DNA of 64,000 nt. Source: Pollutimonas sp035515055. GTDB lineage: Bacteria > Pseudomonadota > Gammaproteobacteria > Burkholderiales > Burkholderiaceae_B. Positions within the stretch are counted from its first letter, which is position 1, and each line of letters opens with the position of its first letter. The stretch lies in the NCBI GenBank assembly GCA_035515055.1, contig DATJBV010000077.1:99360-163359 (forward strand). The letters are read 5' to 3'. A program made the translations under genes and the position numbers. The notes below the pieces were generated by a model. That model ran no database searches. It worked only from the letters and a program-made list of their open reading frames with translations, and was not told the origin of the DNA. Positions 8,265 to 16,686 of this stretch are shown one piece after another.

Positions 8265-11024
8265 CTAGCTGCGTTCGCCCAGATCTTCGGGTCGGGCCAG
8301 TTCAATGTCGTAGCTGCTTTCGTGGCACACCTGATTGGCGTTCCACATGGCGTACTTGAACTTAAGGTGCCCCCAGCCGCCAACGAGTTCCAGGGGCTGC
8401 AGGAACGTGGCCATGGAGTTGTTCATAGGCTTGCGCTGAATGTATTGATGCGGCTCCCAACCGTGCTCCATCATGATGGAGTTGACGGGAATGCTGGGGT
8501 AGAACTTCGCCTGCGCGAAAAAGTCGCCGGTACTGTTGAACAACCGAACGTGATCACCGTCTTTAATGTTGCGCTGTTGCGCCAGTTGCGGATTGATATA
8601 GATATTGGGCTCGCCGCGTTGCAGACGCAGCATGTACTTGTTGGATCGCCAGTTCGAATGAATGCCCCAGCGCGTGTGCGGGGAGTAGAACGCCAACGGA
8701 TAGTTCGAGGCTTCGGGTCCCGCGTGCTGACGCGCCGTGGGCACGGTGGCGCCCAACTTCATGAAGCGGGGATGGTCGCAGTAGAACGTGATTCGTCCAG
8801 TTAACGTGTCATAGGGATTCTTGCCTTCCGTCTGATTGGTGAACGGGTTGTAAGGCTCGTCCTTGACCAGCGGCTGGTTTGTGCCGGCTTTTTCATTCAT
8901 TACGATGAACCCGCGTTCCGTAGCCTCCTCCATGGTCACCCCGCCGAACTCGGGCGAATTTTCCACGATCCATTTGGTGACATCGTAGTCGGTCATCAGC
9001 TTGCCATTCATGGTGTAGTCGTCGTGAATGGTATGCAGGTCCCGCGTCACATCCCCGTCCTGGTAAGACGATACTCCGCGTGCGATGGCTCGTTCCTGGA
9101 TTTTTTTGGTGAGCAGCGCCATGATGTCCCAGTCGGGCTTCGAGTCGCCCACCGGCTCCACCGGCCGCGTGAATACGTTACAGAATCTATGAAAGCCTTG
9201 GGTCCGGAGATCCCATGCCTCGTAATGGCTGGCTGCCGGCAAGACGTAATCGGCCCACTCGGCCGTTGAATCCATGCGCACATTAACGTTCACGTAAAGT
9301 TCGCTGGCCTGCTCAAGGTGCGCCTTGCGATAGGTGTCGGCCATCTTGTTGCGGCGGAAAGTGTTGTCCGCCACTGAGATCATGCCCTTGATCTCGCCGT
9401 AATAAGGCATCCAGCCCTCATCGAGGGACTCTTTGATCATGGCCTCCATTTCTTCGATATTGAAACCCACGCGATTCTTTAGCTTGACGCTATCAAAGTG
9501 CTTGCGGGCGCCCTCGATCATGTTGCCGCGTAGAAACTCGCCCAAACCTCCGGCTTCGTAGCGAGCCAGCTTCTTGCCGCCGAAACTGGCCAGCTCCGTC
9601 CAGCGAGGATGATTCCAGACGATCCAGGACGTATCCAGACCGCCAGACTTGCCGCCGTGGCCAGTCAGGGCCATGGCCAAGGCATACGCCCAACCCGTAT
9701 AGAGACAGTTGGAATAGCGGGAGATGATATAGCCCAGCATGACAATGGCCTTGCGGGCCTTGGCCATGCGGCGGGCTTCCCGGCGCACCATGTCGGGGTC
9801 CAGGCCGGTGTGGGCATGTGTTTGTTCTGGTGGAAACTTGGCGGCTTCCTTCTTGACGTGCTCGAAGACGGTAGTGACAGCAACGCCCCCGACGTTGTAG
9901 TCACCCTCGAGGGCGGGATCCACGTCGCCGAGCTTCAATGTCTTGGTCTTCGAACCCATGGATCCGTTGACCTTCACCGCCTTGCCGCTGTTCAGGTCCC
10001 AGTGATAGAAGACCTCGTCCGAGCCGGAAGGTTCGAGATCGGATTCCCGCAAGAGCTTTTGATTGTCGAGACGCACAAGAATGGGCAAGTCGGTCTGCTC
10101 TTTCATGAAGTCTGGCTTGTAAAGCTTTTCGGCGATGATGACATTGACGAATGACATCGCCAGGAAAGGATCGCTACCTTGTTTGATGGGCATCCACAGG
10201 TCGGCATGAATGGAACTGGGATTCAGGTCCGGTGCGGTGGAAACAATACGTCCACCGTTGTGCTGTGCCTCCCAAATGTAGTGCGCATCGGGAATGCGGG
10301 TGGCGTTGGGGTTAATCATGCCCAGCATGATGTAGTCCGCGTCGAACCAGGCATCCGAAGTGAAGCTTTCCAGAGGGTTGCCGTAGGCCAGGTGCGCACC
10401 TGTGTTGAGATCGCCCACAGTGGTGAAGCCATCGAGCTGGATGCCGCCAACGAGCGATGCGAAACGGTTGGGGCCCGACTGCCGCACCATCGACTGGTTG
10501 CCGGAACCCTGGTGGGTCTTGAGTTTGCCGGGGCCATATTTTTCGAAGATGTCGATGATCTTGTCGGCAATTTCTTCAGTTGCCTGATCCCATGAGATGC
10601 GCTGCCATTTTCCCGCGCCGCGCTCGCCTGCGCGCTTGAGCGGATACCGTACTCGATCCGCCTCGTACATCGTTGATGAATGGATTGCGCCCTTTTGACA
10701 CCCCCGCGGATTGGCGTCGGGTACTCTTGGGTTGACGGCTGGGTACTTTGCGATTTGCTCTTCGCGCAGCACTATGCCGTCTTTGACGTAGACATCGAAT
10801 GCACAGTTGCCCATGCAATTGATGCAGTGCGCCGCATGCCCAACCTTGTCCCATGTCCATTCGTTGCGATAGAGATCTTCCCAGCCGCGGTAAGGGTATT
10901 CTTGACGCAGGGCGTCTTTAATGGGCTCGAGTCGATTAAGCGCCCACGCATTTCCGCTACCCAGGACGCCGGTACCGACCGCGCCCAGACCCTTCAAAAA
11001 ACTGCGACGATTCAGATGTAGCAT
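8265..11024 (-). CDS. type II DMSO-reductase-family molybdopterin alpha subunit
   Basis: 919 residues. Twin-arginine leader NRRSFLKGLGAVG. The FS0 [4Fe-4S] site is His66-x3-Cys70-x3-Cys74 with Cys109, the His-containing variant of Nar/type II enzymes. Asp205 in TTVGDLNTGAH is the expected Mo ligand. The molybdopterin-binding domain at the C-terminus includes PHTRWGIHSNWRSN and MMEHGWEPHQY. Length (about 919, versus about 975 for EbdA) and gene order alpha-beta-delta-gamma place it nearer DMS dehydrogenase, selenate reductase and chlorate reductase than ethylbenzene dehydrogenase (inference). It is a periplasmic oxidoreductase whose substrate cannot be read from the sequence. Confidence 0.92.
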   Translation of the reverse strand: MLHLNRRSFLKGLGAVGTGVLGSGNAWALNRLEPIKDALRQEYPYRGWEDLYRNEWTWDKVGHAAHCINCMGNCAFDVYVKDGIVLREEQIAKYPAVNPRVPDANPRGCQKGAIHSSTMYEADRVRYPLKRAGERGAGKWQRISWDQATEEIADKIIDIFEKYGPGKLKTHQGSGNQSMVRQSGPNRFASLVGGIQLDGFTTVGDLNTGAHLAYGNPLESFTSDAWFDADYIMLGMINPNATRIPDAHYIWEAQHNGGRIVSTAPDLNPSSIHADLWMPIKQGSDPFLAMSFVNVIIAEKLYKPDFMKEQTDLPILVRLDNQKLLRESDLEPSGSDEVFYHWDLNSGKAVKVNGSMGSKTKTLKLGDVDPALEGDYNVGGVAVTTVFEHVKKEAAKFPPEQTHAHTGLDPDMVRREARRMAKARKAIVMLGYIISRYSNCLYTGWAYALAMALTGHGGKSGGLDTSWIVWNHPRWTELASFGGKKLARYEAGGLGEFLRGNMIEGARKHFDSVKLKNRVGFNIEEMEAMIKESLDEGWMPYYGEIKGMISVADNTFRRNKMADTYRKAHLEQASELYVNVNVRMDSTAEWADYVLPAASHYEAWDLRTQGFHRFCNVFTRPVEPVGDSKPDWDIMALLTKKIQERAIARGVSSYQDGDVTRDLHTIHDDYTMNGKLMTDYDVTKWIVENSPEFGGVTMEEATERGFIVMNEKAGTNQPLVKDEPYNPFTNQTEGKNPYDTLTGRITFYCDHPRFMKLGATVPTARQHAGPEASNYPLAFYSPHTRWGIHSNWRSNKYMLRLQRGEPNIYINPQLAQQRNIKDGDHVRLFNSTGDFFAQAKFYPSIPVNSIMMEHGWEPHQYIQRKPMNNSMATFLQPLELVGGWGHLKFKYAMWNANQVCHESSYDIELARPEDLGERS

Positions 11025-11093
11025 GGCTGGCTCCCTTTACGGGGGTGGCGTTCGGTTCCGGCGCCACACGCGATGGCGCGTCAATGTTTGATC

Positions 11094-11122
11094 ATCCTAC
11101 TCTCCGCCAAATCAGCTCACAA
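11094..11122 (-). promoter_or_regulatory. candidate promoter of the molybdoenzyme operon
   Basis: Read on the minus strand, TTGTGA (11122-11117) and TAGGAT (11099-11094) are 17 nt apart and lie about 70 nt before the alpha start. The 259-nt divergent region otherwise holds only a weak TTCAGA/TATACA pair for the cyclase gene. I could not find a convincing FNR site. Confidence 0.35.
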
Positions 11123-11283
11123 GCGTAATGATTTTGGGCTAGGGCGTGAATTTTCCGTTTGTGTGGGCTGCCAGCCGCCCTTTCCATAGGGGCATACGTT
11201 TGATTGCATCGCTGCCATCTCGCATGTTCAGATACAATTCGTAGTAACCCTATACACACGTACAGTAAGGCAGGAGATCTTTT

Positions 11284-13950
11284 TTGAGTGCAGTTCAACC
11301 TATGCGGCCCCAACTTCCCCGATGGCGGTCCCACGCTTGGCGACCGGGCCTGTTCATATTGGCGCTGTTGCTAGCGTTGGCTGTCTACTGGACTCTGCTG
11401 CAGACGTCGCACACGCAAATGCGGGAACAGGTTCGCACCGATGCCCAGCGTCTGGCCGGACAGACTGGCCAGGCATTGGCGCTGCAAATGAATACCGTTG
11501 TCAGGAAGCTGGATTATTTTTCGCAACACTTGGGTTGGGCTTGGCTGCAAAGGAGTCAAGACACTTTTCATGACGCAGCATCCGTGGCAATACGCACCCT
11601 GCCGCCGGGCGCGCTTGCACAGATTGCGATCGCAGATGCCGAAGGCAAAATACTCTACTCAAGCCTAGGCGAAGGCTTGAGCGTGAATCGACGCGAATCG
11701 ACCGTTTTCATCACCGACCGCGAGCACTTCCAGGTTCATTCAACGGCAGACAAGCCGTTTCTCTTCATTAGCGAGCCAATCAAGGGCCGTATTTCACAAC
11801 AATGGGCGATCCAGTTCACCCGAGGCCTTTGGCATAACGGCCAGTTCCAAGGGGTGATTGTTCTCTCCGTTTCGGCCGAATACCTGACCACAGCGCTCAA
11901 GGCCATTTTTCCCGATCGCACCGATGCGGCCTCCCTGATCAAGAGCAATGGCGCCTATCTTGCCCGTTCGTACCACCTGGCCGATGTCCTGGGAAAGAAT
12001 CTACCCAAAGGCCGCCCCTTTATTGAGCACCCCGAACTCACGCACGGCACGTACGAAGCGGTAGCCGAAGTTGACCGCATCAGCCGCCTCTATAGCTGGC
12101 ATCGCGTGGATGACTACCCGCTAATCATTCTCGTGGGGCTGGGGTCGGAAAAAGCCATGGCTGTCACCGACGAAGCCATCAACGACAGCTACTGGCAAAG
12201 CGGATTTGGCTCTGCGCTACTGTTATTGGCCGGGCTGACGTTGGCCTGGCTATGGGCGCAGCGCAGCAGGCATTCGACCCAACTGCAGCGTGTGGCCGAC
12301 GCCTTGCAAGCCAGCGAAGCCCAATTGCGAATCACCCTGGACGCCGTCCGGGATGGCTTGTGGACGTTCAACCATGCGACCGACACTGCCCAATGGGACG
12401 ACCGCATCCGCACTATGCTCGATTACGGCGAAGATTACCGCACGCCCTCCACTGAGACCCTCATCAAGCTGATTCACCCCGGCGACTTGGAGCACCTTAG
12501 CCTGGAGAATACGCGCTTGTTCAGCCGGTATTCCAACCAACTCATGAATTTGGAATTCCGCCTGCGCAAGGCGGATGGCCGCTGGTTGTGGGTGCGGGCG
12601 CGTGGCCGTGCCATTGAATGGAATGAGCGGGGCACACCGTTGCGGTCTGTCGGCACGCTGTCGGATATCAGCGAGCAGGTCGCCGAAGCACACTTGCGCG
12701 ATGCCTTGCTGAACCGAAGCGCTGCCGCCATCCTGCTGGTAAGTCCGGACCGGCGCATTGTCCACGCCAACGCCCAATTTGCCTCGATTTTCCTGAAACC
12801 AGGCCAAAACCTTAAAGATCTGAATTTGCGTGATATTCATATCGACCAGGCGCATTGGGAAGAATTGAGTTTTTCGTACGATGCCGTCAAAGCCGATGGC
12901 TTGCTGCGCCTCGAGTACCCATTCACAGATGCCGGCGGAAATGTCCGCTGGTTCGACACCCACGCCGTCCCGCAGGACCCGGATGACCCGCAAAGCAACG
13001 TCATATGGACCTGGATCGACATCACGAGCCGGCACGAGGCAGATGCCGCACTGGCCATCGAAACGCTGCGTCTCAATACGTTGCTGGAGTGCTTTCCTGG
13101 CGGCGTGCTGATCGAAGACGCACACGGCACCGTGGTTTTCGTGAATCCATCTTGGCCACAGTTACTGGGACTGGAAATACCCGCAGCCGCTCTGCAGGGG
13201 AAACACGATCACGACCTCAGGGAACTTGTCGGCTCGACGGTATCAGGCTGGTTGCGTTCACATCAGCCGGGCCGAACAGCGGAATCGCGTCGTGCGCACG
13301 AAGTCACCACCCTGGCCGGCCGCCATCTTGAGATCCATCATGTGGAGATTCGCCAGAACCGGCAGCACCTCGGTTCGGTCTGGCTCGTACGCGATATTAC
13401 CGAACGCAAACTGCATGAACTGGAGCTGGCACAGCTCGCCTCGACAGACACCCTCACCGCTCTGCCCAATCGGCGCAGCTTCATGCAAAGCCTCAATGCG
13501 CTTTACGGCGAAGCGCTGAACGTCCAAAAAATGACCGGCGTTATCATGATGTTGGACATCGACCACTTCAAACGGGTCAATGACACCTATGGACATGCGG
13601 TCGGCGACATCGTGCTGCGGCATATCGCCAAAACGATGAAAGCCGCCCTTCGCGCCAATGACGTTCCCGGTCGCCTTGGCGGCGAGGAATTTGCCATTTT
13701 GCTGCCCCACACCGGCCTGGCCGAGGGCTTGGCAATCGCCGAACGCATACGTCAAGGCGTCGAACAGACAAACATAACGGCCAACGGGCACGACATTCGG
13801 ATCACTATCAGCATTGGCGTTTCAGTTGTGTGCGCGGACTACACGCCAGACGCGGCACTGCAACAGGCTGATGACGTGCTGTACAAGGCGAAGGAAGCCG
13901 GCAGGAATCGTGTCTGCCTATGGCAAGAAGCTAAGGAAATTGTTGCCTGA
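11284..13950 (+). CDS. membrane sensor diguanylate cyclase (dCache-PAS-PAS-PAS-GGDEF)
   Basis: 888 residues. TM helix about 22-40, extracytoplasmic dCache-like sensor about 45-300, second TM about 303-325, then three PAS-type modules (about 340-460, 470-580, 595-705). The C-terminal GGDEF domain has the active-site GGEEF at 799-803 and an intact product-inhibition I-site RAND at 790-793. It should make c-di-GMP in response to a periplasmic signal. The TTG start at 11284 has AGGAG 7 nt upstream. It is transcribed divergently from the molybdoenzyme operon, so it may sense that substrate or redox state; this is inference. Confidence 0.9.
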   Translation: MSAVQPMRPQLPRWRSHAWRPGLFILALLLALAVYWTLLQTSHTQMREQVRTDAQRLAGQTGQALALQMNTVVRKLDYFSQHLGWAWLQRSQDTFHDAASVAIRTLPPGALAQIAIADAEGKILYSSLGEGLSVNRRESTVFITDREHFQVHSTADKPFLFISEPIKGRISQQWAIQFTRGLWHNGQFQGVIVLSVSAEYLTTALKAIFPDRTDAASLIKSNGAYLARSYHLADVLGKNLPKGRPFIEHPELTHGTYEAVAEVDRISRLYSWHRVDDYPLIILVGLGSEKAMAVTDEAINDSYWQSGFGSALLLLAGLTLAWLWAQRSRHSTQLQRVADALQASEAQLRITLDAVRDGLWTFNHATDTAQWDDRIRTMLDYGEDYRTPSTETLIKLIHPGDLEHLSLENTRLFSRYSNQLMNLEFRLRKADGRWLWVRARGRAIEWNERGTPLRSVGTLSDISEQVAEAHLRDALLNRSAAAILLVSPDRRIVHANAQFASIFLKPGQNLKDLNLRDIHIDQAHWEELSFSYDAVKADGLLRLEYPFTDAGGNVRWFDTHAVPQDPDDPQSNVIWTWIDITSRHEADAALAIETLRLNTLLECFPGGVLIEDAHGTVVFVNPSWPQLLGLEIPAAALQGKHDHDLRELVGSTVSGWLRSHQPGRTAESRRAHEVTTLAGRHLEIHHVEIRQNRQHLGSVWLVRDITERKLHELELAQLASTDTLTALPNRRSFMQSLNALYGEALNVQKMTGVIMMLDIDHFKRVNDTYGHAVGDIVLRHIAKTMKAALRANDVPGRLGGEEFAILLPHTGLAEGLAIAERIRQGVEQTNITANGHDIRITISIGVSVVCADYTPDAALQQADDVLYKAKEAGRNRVCLWQEAKEIVA

Positions 13951-13967
13951 CGGATTTATTGAACGAG

Positions 13968-14693
13968 CTACTTCATTAGCCGCTCGCCGAGCGCGCGCAG
14001 CAAGTCGGCCCCGTTTCCCGTCCACGCGCTTCCGTGCATGCACGCGAGCGTGGTGGGGTTTTCGCGCGCAAGCTTGTCGATCAAGCCGCTGGTGTGGGTT
14101 GAATGCGAAAAGTAATCCAAAGGGAAACGGAATGCTTCGCTCGATTCAAGAATGTCGTCTTCCGTCAGCGCTATTGCGCCATCGCCCCCCTGCGTGAACA
14201 GATCTCCGCAGAACATTGTTCGTGTTTCGGCTTCCATCAGGTAGCCGGTTTCCCAACCGTGCGGCAGATGAGGCGCATCGAGCCATTTCACGGAATGCTT
14301 GCCAAGTACCAGCGTTTCTCCGTCAGCCATCGCCCGCGCTGGCCTGTCGGCCACGTCGTTGATGGAAACCATGGCCGCCACTTTGCTGCACAAAGGCATC
14401 GACTGCGGGGCGGCCGCCAGCCATTCATTGAGCGAACCGCATTCGTCCGCTTCGAAATGCGACAGCGCCACGAAGCGGAGGCGATCCGCCGGGATCACGT
14501 GCTGGACAGCCTCGTGTACATTCGGAAAGAGCTTACGAGGCCCGGTATGAAAGAGGAGCGGCTGGTCGTCGAGGATAAGGTATTGGTTGAACGAGAATCC
14601 GCCGGGGACAATGCTGACGGGCGTGCTGATGCGGTAGATGCTGTCTGCTATTTCGTGCACATTGGTTCCGGAAGCTGCATTAGTGAGTTTCAT
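13968..14693 (-). CDS. ODP-type MBL-fold metalloprotein (diiron oxygen-binding domain)
   Basis: 241 residues. The metal motif is His79-x-Glu81-x-Asp83 (SHFEADECG) with His142/145, Asp164 (FCGDLF) and His220 (MHGSAW). That is the H-x-E-x-D pattern of flavodiiron/ODP proteins rather than the HxHxDH of hydrolases. The flavodoxin domain of FprA-type proteins is absent, so it is a stand-alone ODP domain, possibly reacting with O2 or NO or acting as a sensor. The start at 14693 (MKLTNAASG) follows GAAGGAG; the frame is open further upstream but has no ribosome site. It converges on the cyclase gene. Confidence 0.75.
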   Translation of the reverse strand: MKLTNAASGTNVHEIADSIYRISTPVSIVPGGFSFNQYLILDDQPLLFHTGPRKLFPNVHEAVQHVIPADRLRFVALSHFEADECGSLNEWLAAAPQSMPLCSKVAAMVSINDVADRPARAMADGETLVLGKHSVKWLDAPHLPHGWETGYLMEAETRTMFCGDLFTQGGDGAIALTEDDILESSEAFRFPLDYFSHSTHTSGLIDKLARENPTTLACMHGSAWTGNGADLLRALGERLMK

Positions 14694-14983
14694 TGCGTGC
14701 TCCTTCGTCGAAATATCGACGCCTGGCATCAGCGGCTGAAAATCCCGCGGCAATCGCCTGCCAGACATCCTCCTGGCTAAATCATAACCGGATTTTTGTG
14801 CCCATACGTCTAGTATCCGGGGAAAAAAGACTTGCGCCGAACCTATCGTTTGTTGCAAATATTCCAATACATCAAGCATTTATGAAGCATAAAATTCAAT
14901 AGCGGCCTGCGTCCGTCGGTTCAAGGCCGTAGCCAGCCGTTGGGCGCGAGTCACCATGCAAACGAACACCAACAGGAGGCGTT

Positions 14984-15178
14984 ATGACACGCAAATACAT
15001 CGACTGCCGCAACTTCCCCAGTGAAATGAATTGTTCTGTTGCCATATCGGCGGACAATGAAAAGGAACTGCTGGAAGCCGCCGTACAGCACGCCGTGGCA
15101 GTGCACGGCCACAAAGATACCCCCGAACTCAGGCAGCAAGTCCAGTCATCGATGAAGGACGGCAGCCCGCCGAACTAG
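14984..15178 (+). CDS. DUF1059 small protein
   Basis: 64 residues with the DUF1059 signature: YIDCRNFPSEMNCSVAISAD, EKELLEAAVQHAVAVHG and a short C-terminal helix. Two Cys residues and one conserved His are present. An AGGAGG site lies just before the ATG. The family function is unknown. It sits alone between divergent and convergent neighbours. Confidence 0.85.
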   Translation: MTRKYIDCRNFPSEMNCSVAISADNEKELLEAAVQHAVAVHGHKDTPELRQQVQSSMKDGSPPN

Positions 15179-15222
15179 AGGGAAAAAGCGTTGGCCACGG
15201 GTTCCCCACGCCGCGTAGCGTC

Positions 15223-16176
15223 CTAGGGAACTCGCCCGACATATGCCGGTGCGATGTCTTCAAGGGCGGTTGGCTGCCGGGGGCAGCCGGGGGCGCAGAC
15301 ACTCGCGGTCTGGAGGGAAGCCAAATTGTCGCGCGTAAAAGGCTTGCCGGGCGCGAACTCCAACGCGCGGGCCTGGATGCGTGCGACCCAGTCGGGCAAA
15401 GGAACAACCAAGCGCGGGTGCCCGGAAACACGAGCCGCATAGGCGACCAGGTCTCGCAGCAGGTAATCCCGTGGACCGCATAAGTCGATGCGCTGCCCCG
15501 CCTTGCCGGGGTCTCGAAGAGCCTCGAGGAACCGATCGCACACATCGCCGACATAGACCGGTGCGAAGCGCGCTTCCGCGCAAGCCAATGGAAAAAAGCC
15601 TGGCATGAGGCGGGCGAGCGCCGCGAAGCGACTGAGAAACGAATCGCCTGGACCGAAAATGACCGAGGGACGGAAACTGGTCACGGCAATGCCGTGAGAC
15701 GCCCCGAAGTCATGCGCCCAGGATTCGGCCGCGCCTTTGCTGCGCAGATAGAAACTGGAACCGTGAACGGCATCGGCCCCGAACGCACTCATATGAAGAT
15801 AGCGGGCAACGCCGGCTTGGTGCGCCGCAGTTAGTGCAATTTTTGTGAAACCGACATGCACCTGCTGGAAGACGGCTCCGGTGTGGCGCGGCTCGTTGAG
15901 AATACCGACCAGATTTATAAGGGCAAGATACCCTTGCATCTGCTTCGCGAGCAGGGAAATTGCGTCTGCATCGGGAGTGTTGGAATGGAAGGGCAAGCCT
16001 AGCACTCGAACAGCAGGTTCCGATGCCAACGTCTTGTGGAGACTGGGGTAGCGGCTCAGCACGGTTACGGCGTAACCCGCTTCTACAAGCCGGCGGATCA
16101 GGAATTTGCCGACAAATCCCGTCCCTCCCAAGATCAGGACATCAGGCTTGCTTGAGTTTGAAGCGGCGTTGACCAT
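15223..16176 (-). CDS. NDUFA9-like NAD(P)-binding atypical SDR
   Basis: 317 residues. The N-terminal Rossmann motif is LGGTGFVGKFLIRRL (GxxGxxG), with LINLVGIL, YLHMSAFGAD and YLRSKGAAE further on, matching the complex-I NDUFA9/YwnB group of atypical short-chain dehydrogenases. The Tyr-x3-Lys pair is present as YLRSK. In other betaproteobacteria such proteins are annotated as complex I-associated or sugar epimerase-like. It converges with the DUF1059 gene and is divergent from fccA. No substrate can be assigned. Confidence 0.8.
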   Translation of the reverse strand: MVNAASNSSKPDVLILGGTGFVGKFLIRRLVEAGYAVTVLSRYPSLHKTLASEPAVRVLGLPFHSNTPDADAISLLAKQMQGYLALINLVGILNEPRHTGAVFQQVHVGFTKIALTAAHQAGVARYLHMSAFGADAVHGSSFYLRSKGAAESWAHDFGASHGIAVTSFRPSVIFGPGDSFLSRFAALARLMPGFFPLACAEARFAPVYVGDVCDRFLEALRDPGKAGQRIDLCGPRDYLLRDLVAYAARVSGHPRLVVPLPDWVARIQARALEFAPGKPFTRDNLASLQTASVCAPGCPRQPTALEDIAPAYVGRVP

Positions 16177-16327
16177 AGCTATACGATACGCCTAATTCAA
16201 GGTTTATCGGGAGCACATTCACTGTTCATTACTATACGTCATAAGCATGGATAAGAATGGTCGTTTGAACCTGCGGGGCTCGTCGGTACCATACAACTCA
16301 TTACAAATTGACTGGAAATGAAAATCC

Positions 16328-16684
16328 ATGCGTACTGTTTATAGAACGCTGCGGTCAGCAGCCTTTGCATCCGCTCTTATGGCTGGATTCACCGCCCTGC
16401 CGGCGTCGGCCCAATCCACATTCGACATCACCGTCCTGGCGGGCGCCTGTGCCAATTGCCACGGCCCGGATGGCCGTTCGCCTGGCGGCATACCCGCCAT
16501 CGCTGGGCGGCCCGAGACGATACTCATCGGGCAGCTCAGGGCATTCAAGTCGGACGCTCCGCCGGCCAACACAACGATCATGAACCGCCTAGTCAAGGGC
16601 TTCAGCGACGAGCAGCTTACTGCGCTTGCCCGACATTTTTCACAGATCAAAACACAACCCGTATCCGGTAAAGAAGGCTTGTAA
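16328..16684 (+). CDS. fccA: monoheme cytochrome c, flavocytochrome c sulfide dehydrogenase partner
   Basis: 118 residues: Sec signal about 1-29 (ALPASAQS), heme site CANCH at Cys41-Cys44-His45, and an RLVKGFSDEQL helix near the C-terminus. Only one heme site, so it corresponds to one half of the diheme FccA of phototrophs. It ends 2 nt before fccB and is the expected electron acceptor for that flavoprotein. The weak ribosome site is GGAAATG. Confidence 0.85.
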   Translation: MRTVYRTLRSAAFASALMAGFTALPASAQSTFDITVLAGACANCHGPDGRSPGGIPAIAGRPETILIGQLRAFKSDAPPANTTIMNRLVKGFSDEQLTALARHFSQIKTQPVSGKEGL

Positions 16685-16686
16685 AA

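Noticed and set aside
8265..11024. Calling the molybdoenzyme ethylbenzene dehydrogenase, DMS dehydrogenase, selenate or chlorate reductase
   Set aside because: The family and subunits are clear but the substrate cannot be decided without a tree or assay.
11025..11283. FNR/Anr box in the molybdoenzyme control region
   Set aside because: TTTGATCAT and TTTGATTGCAT fragments are present but neither gives TTGAT-N4-ATCAA.
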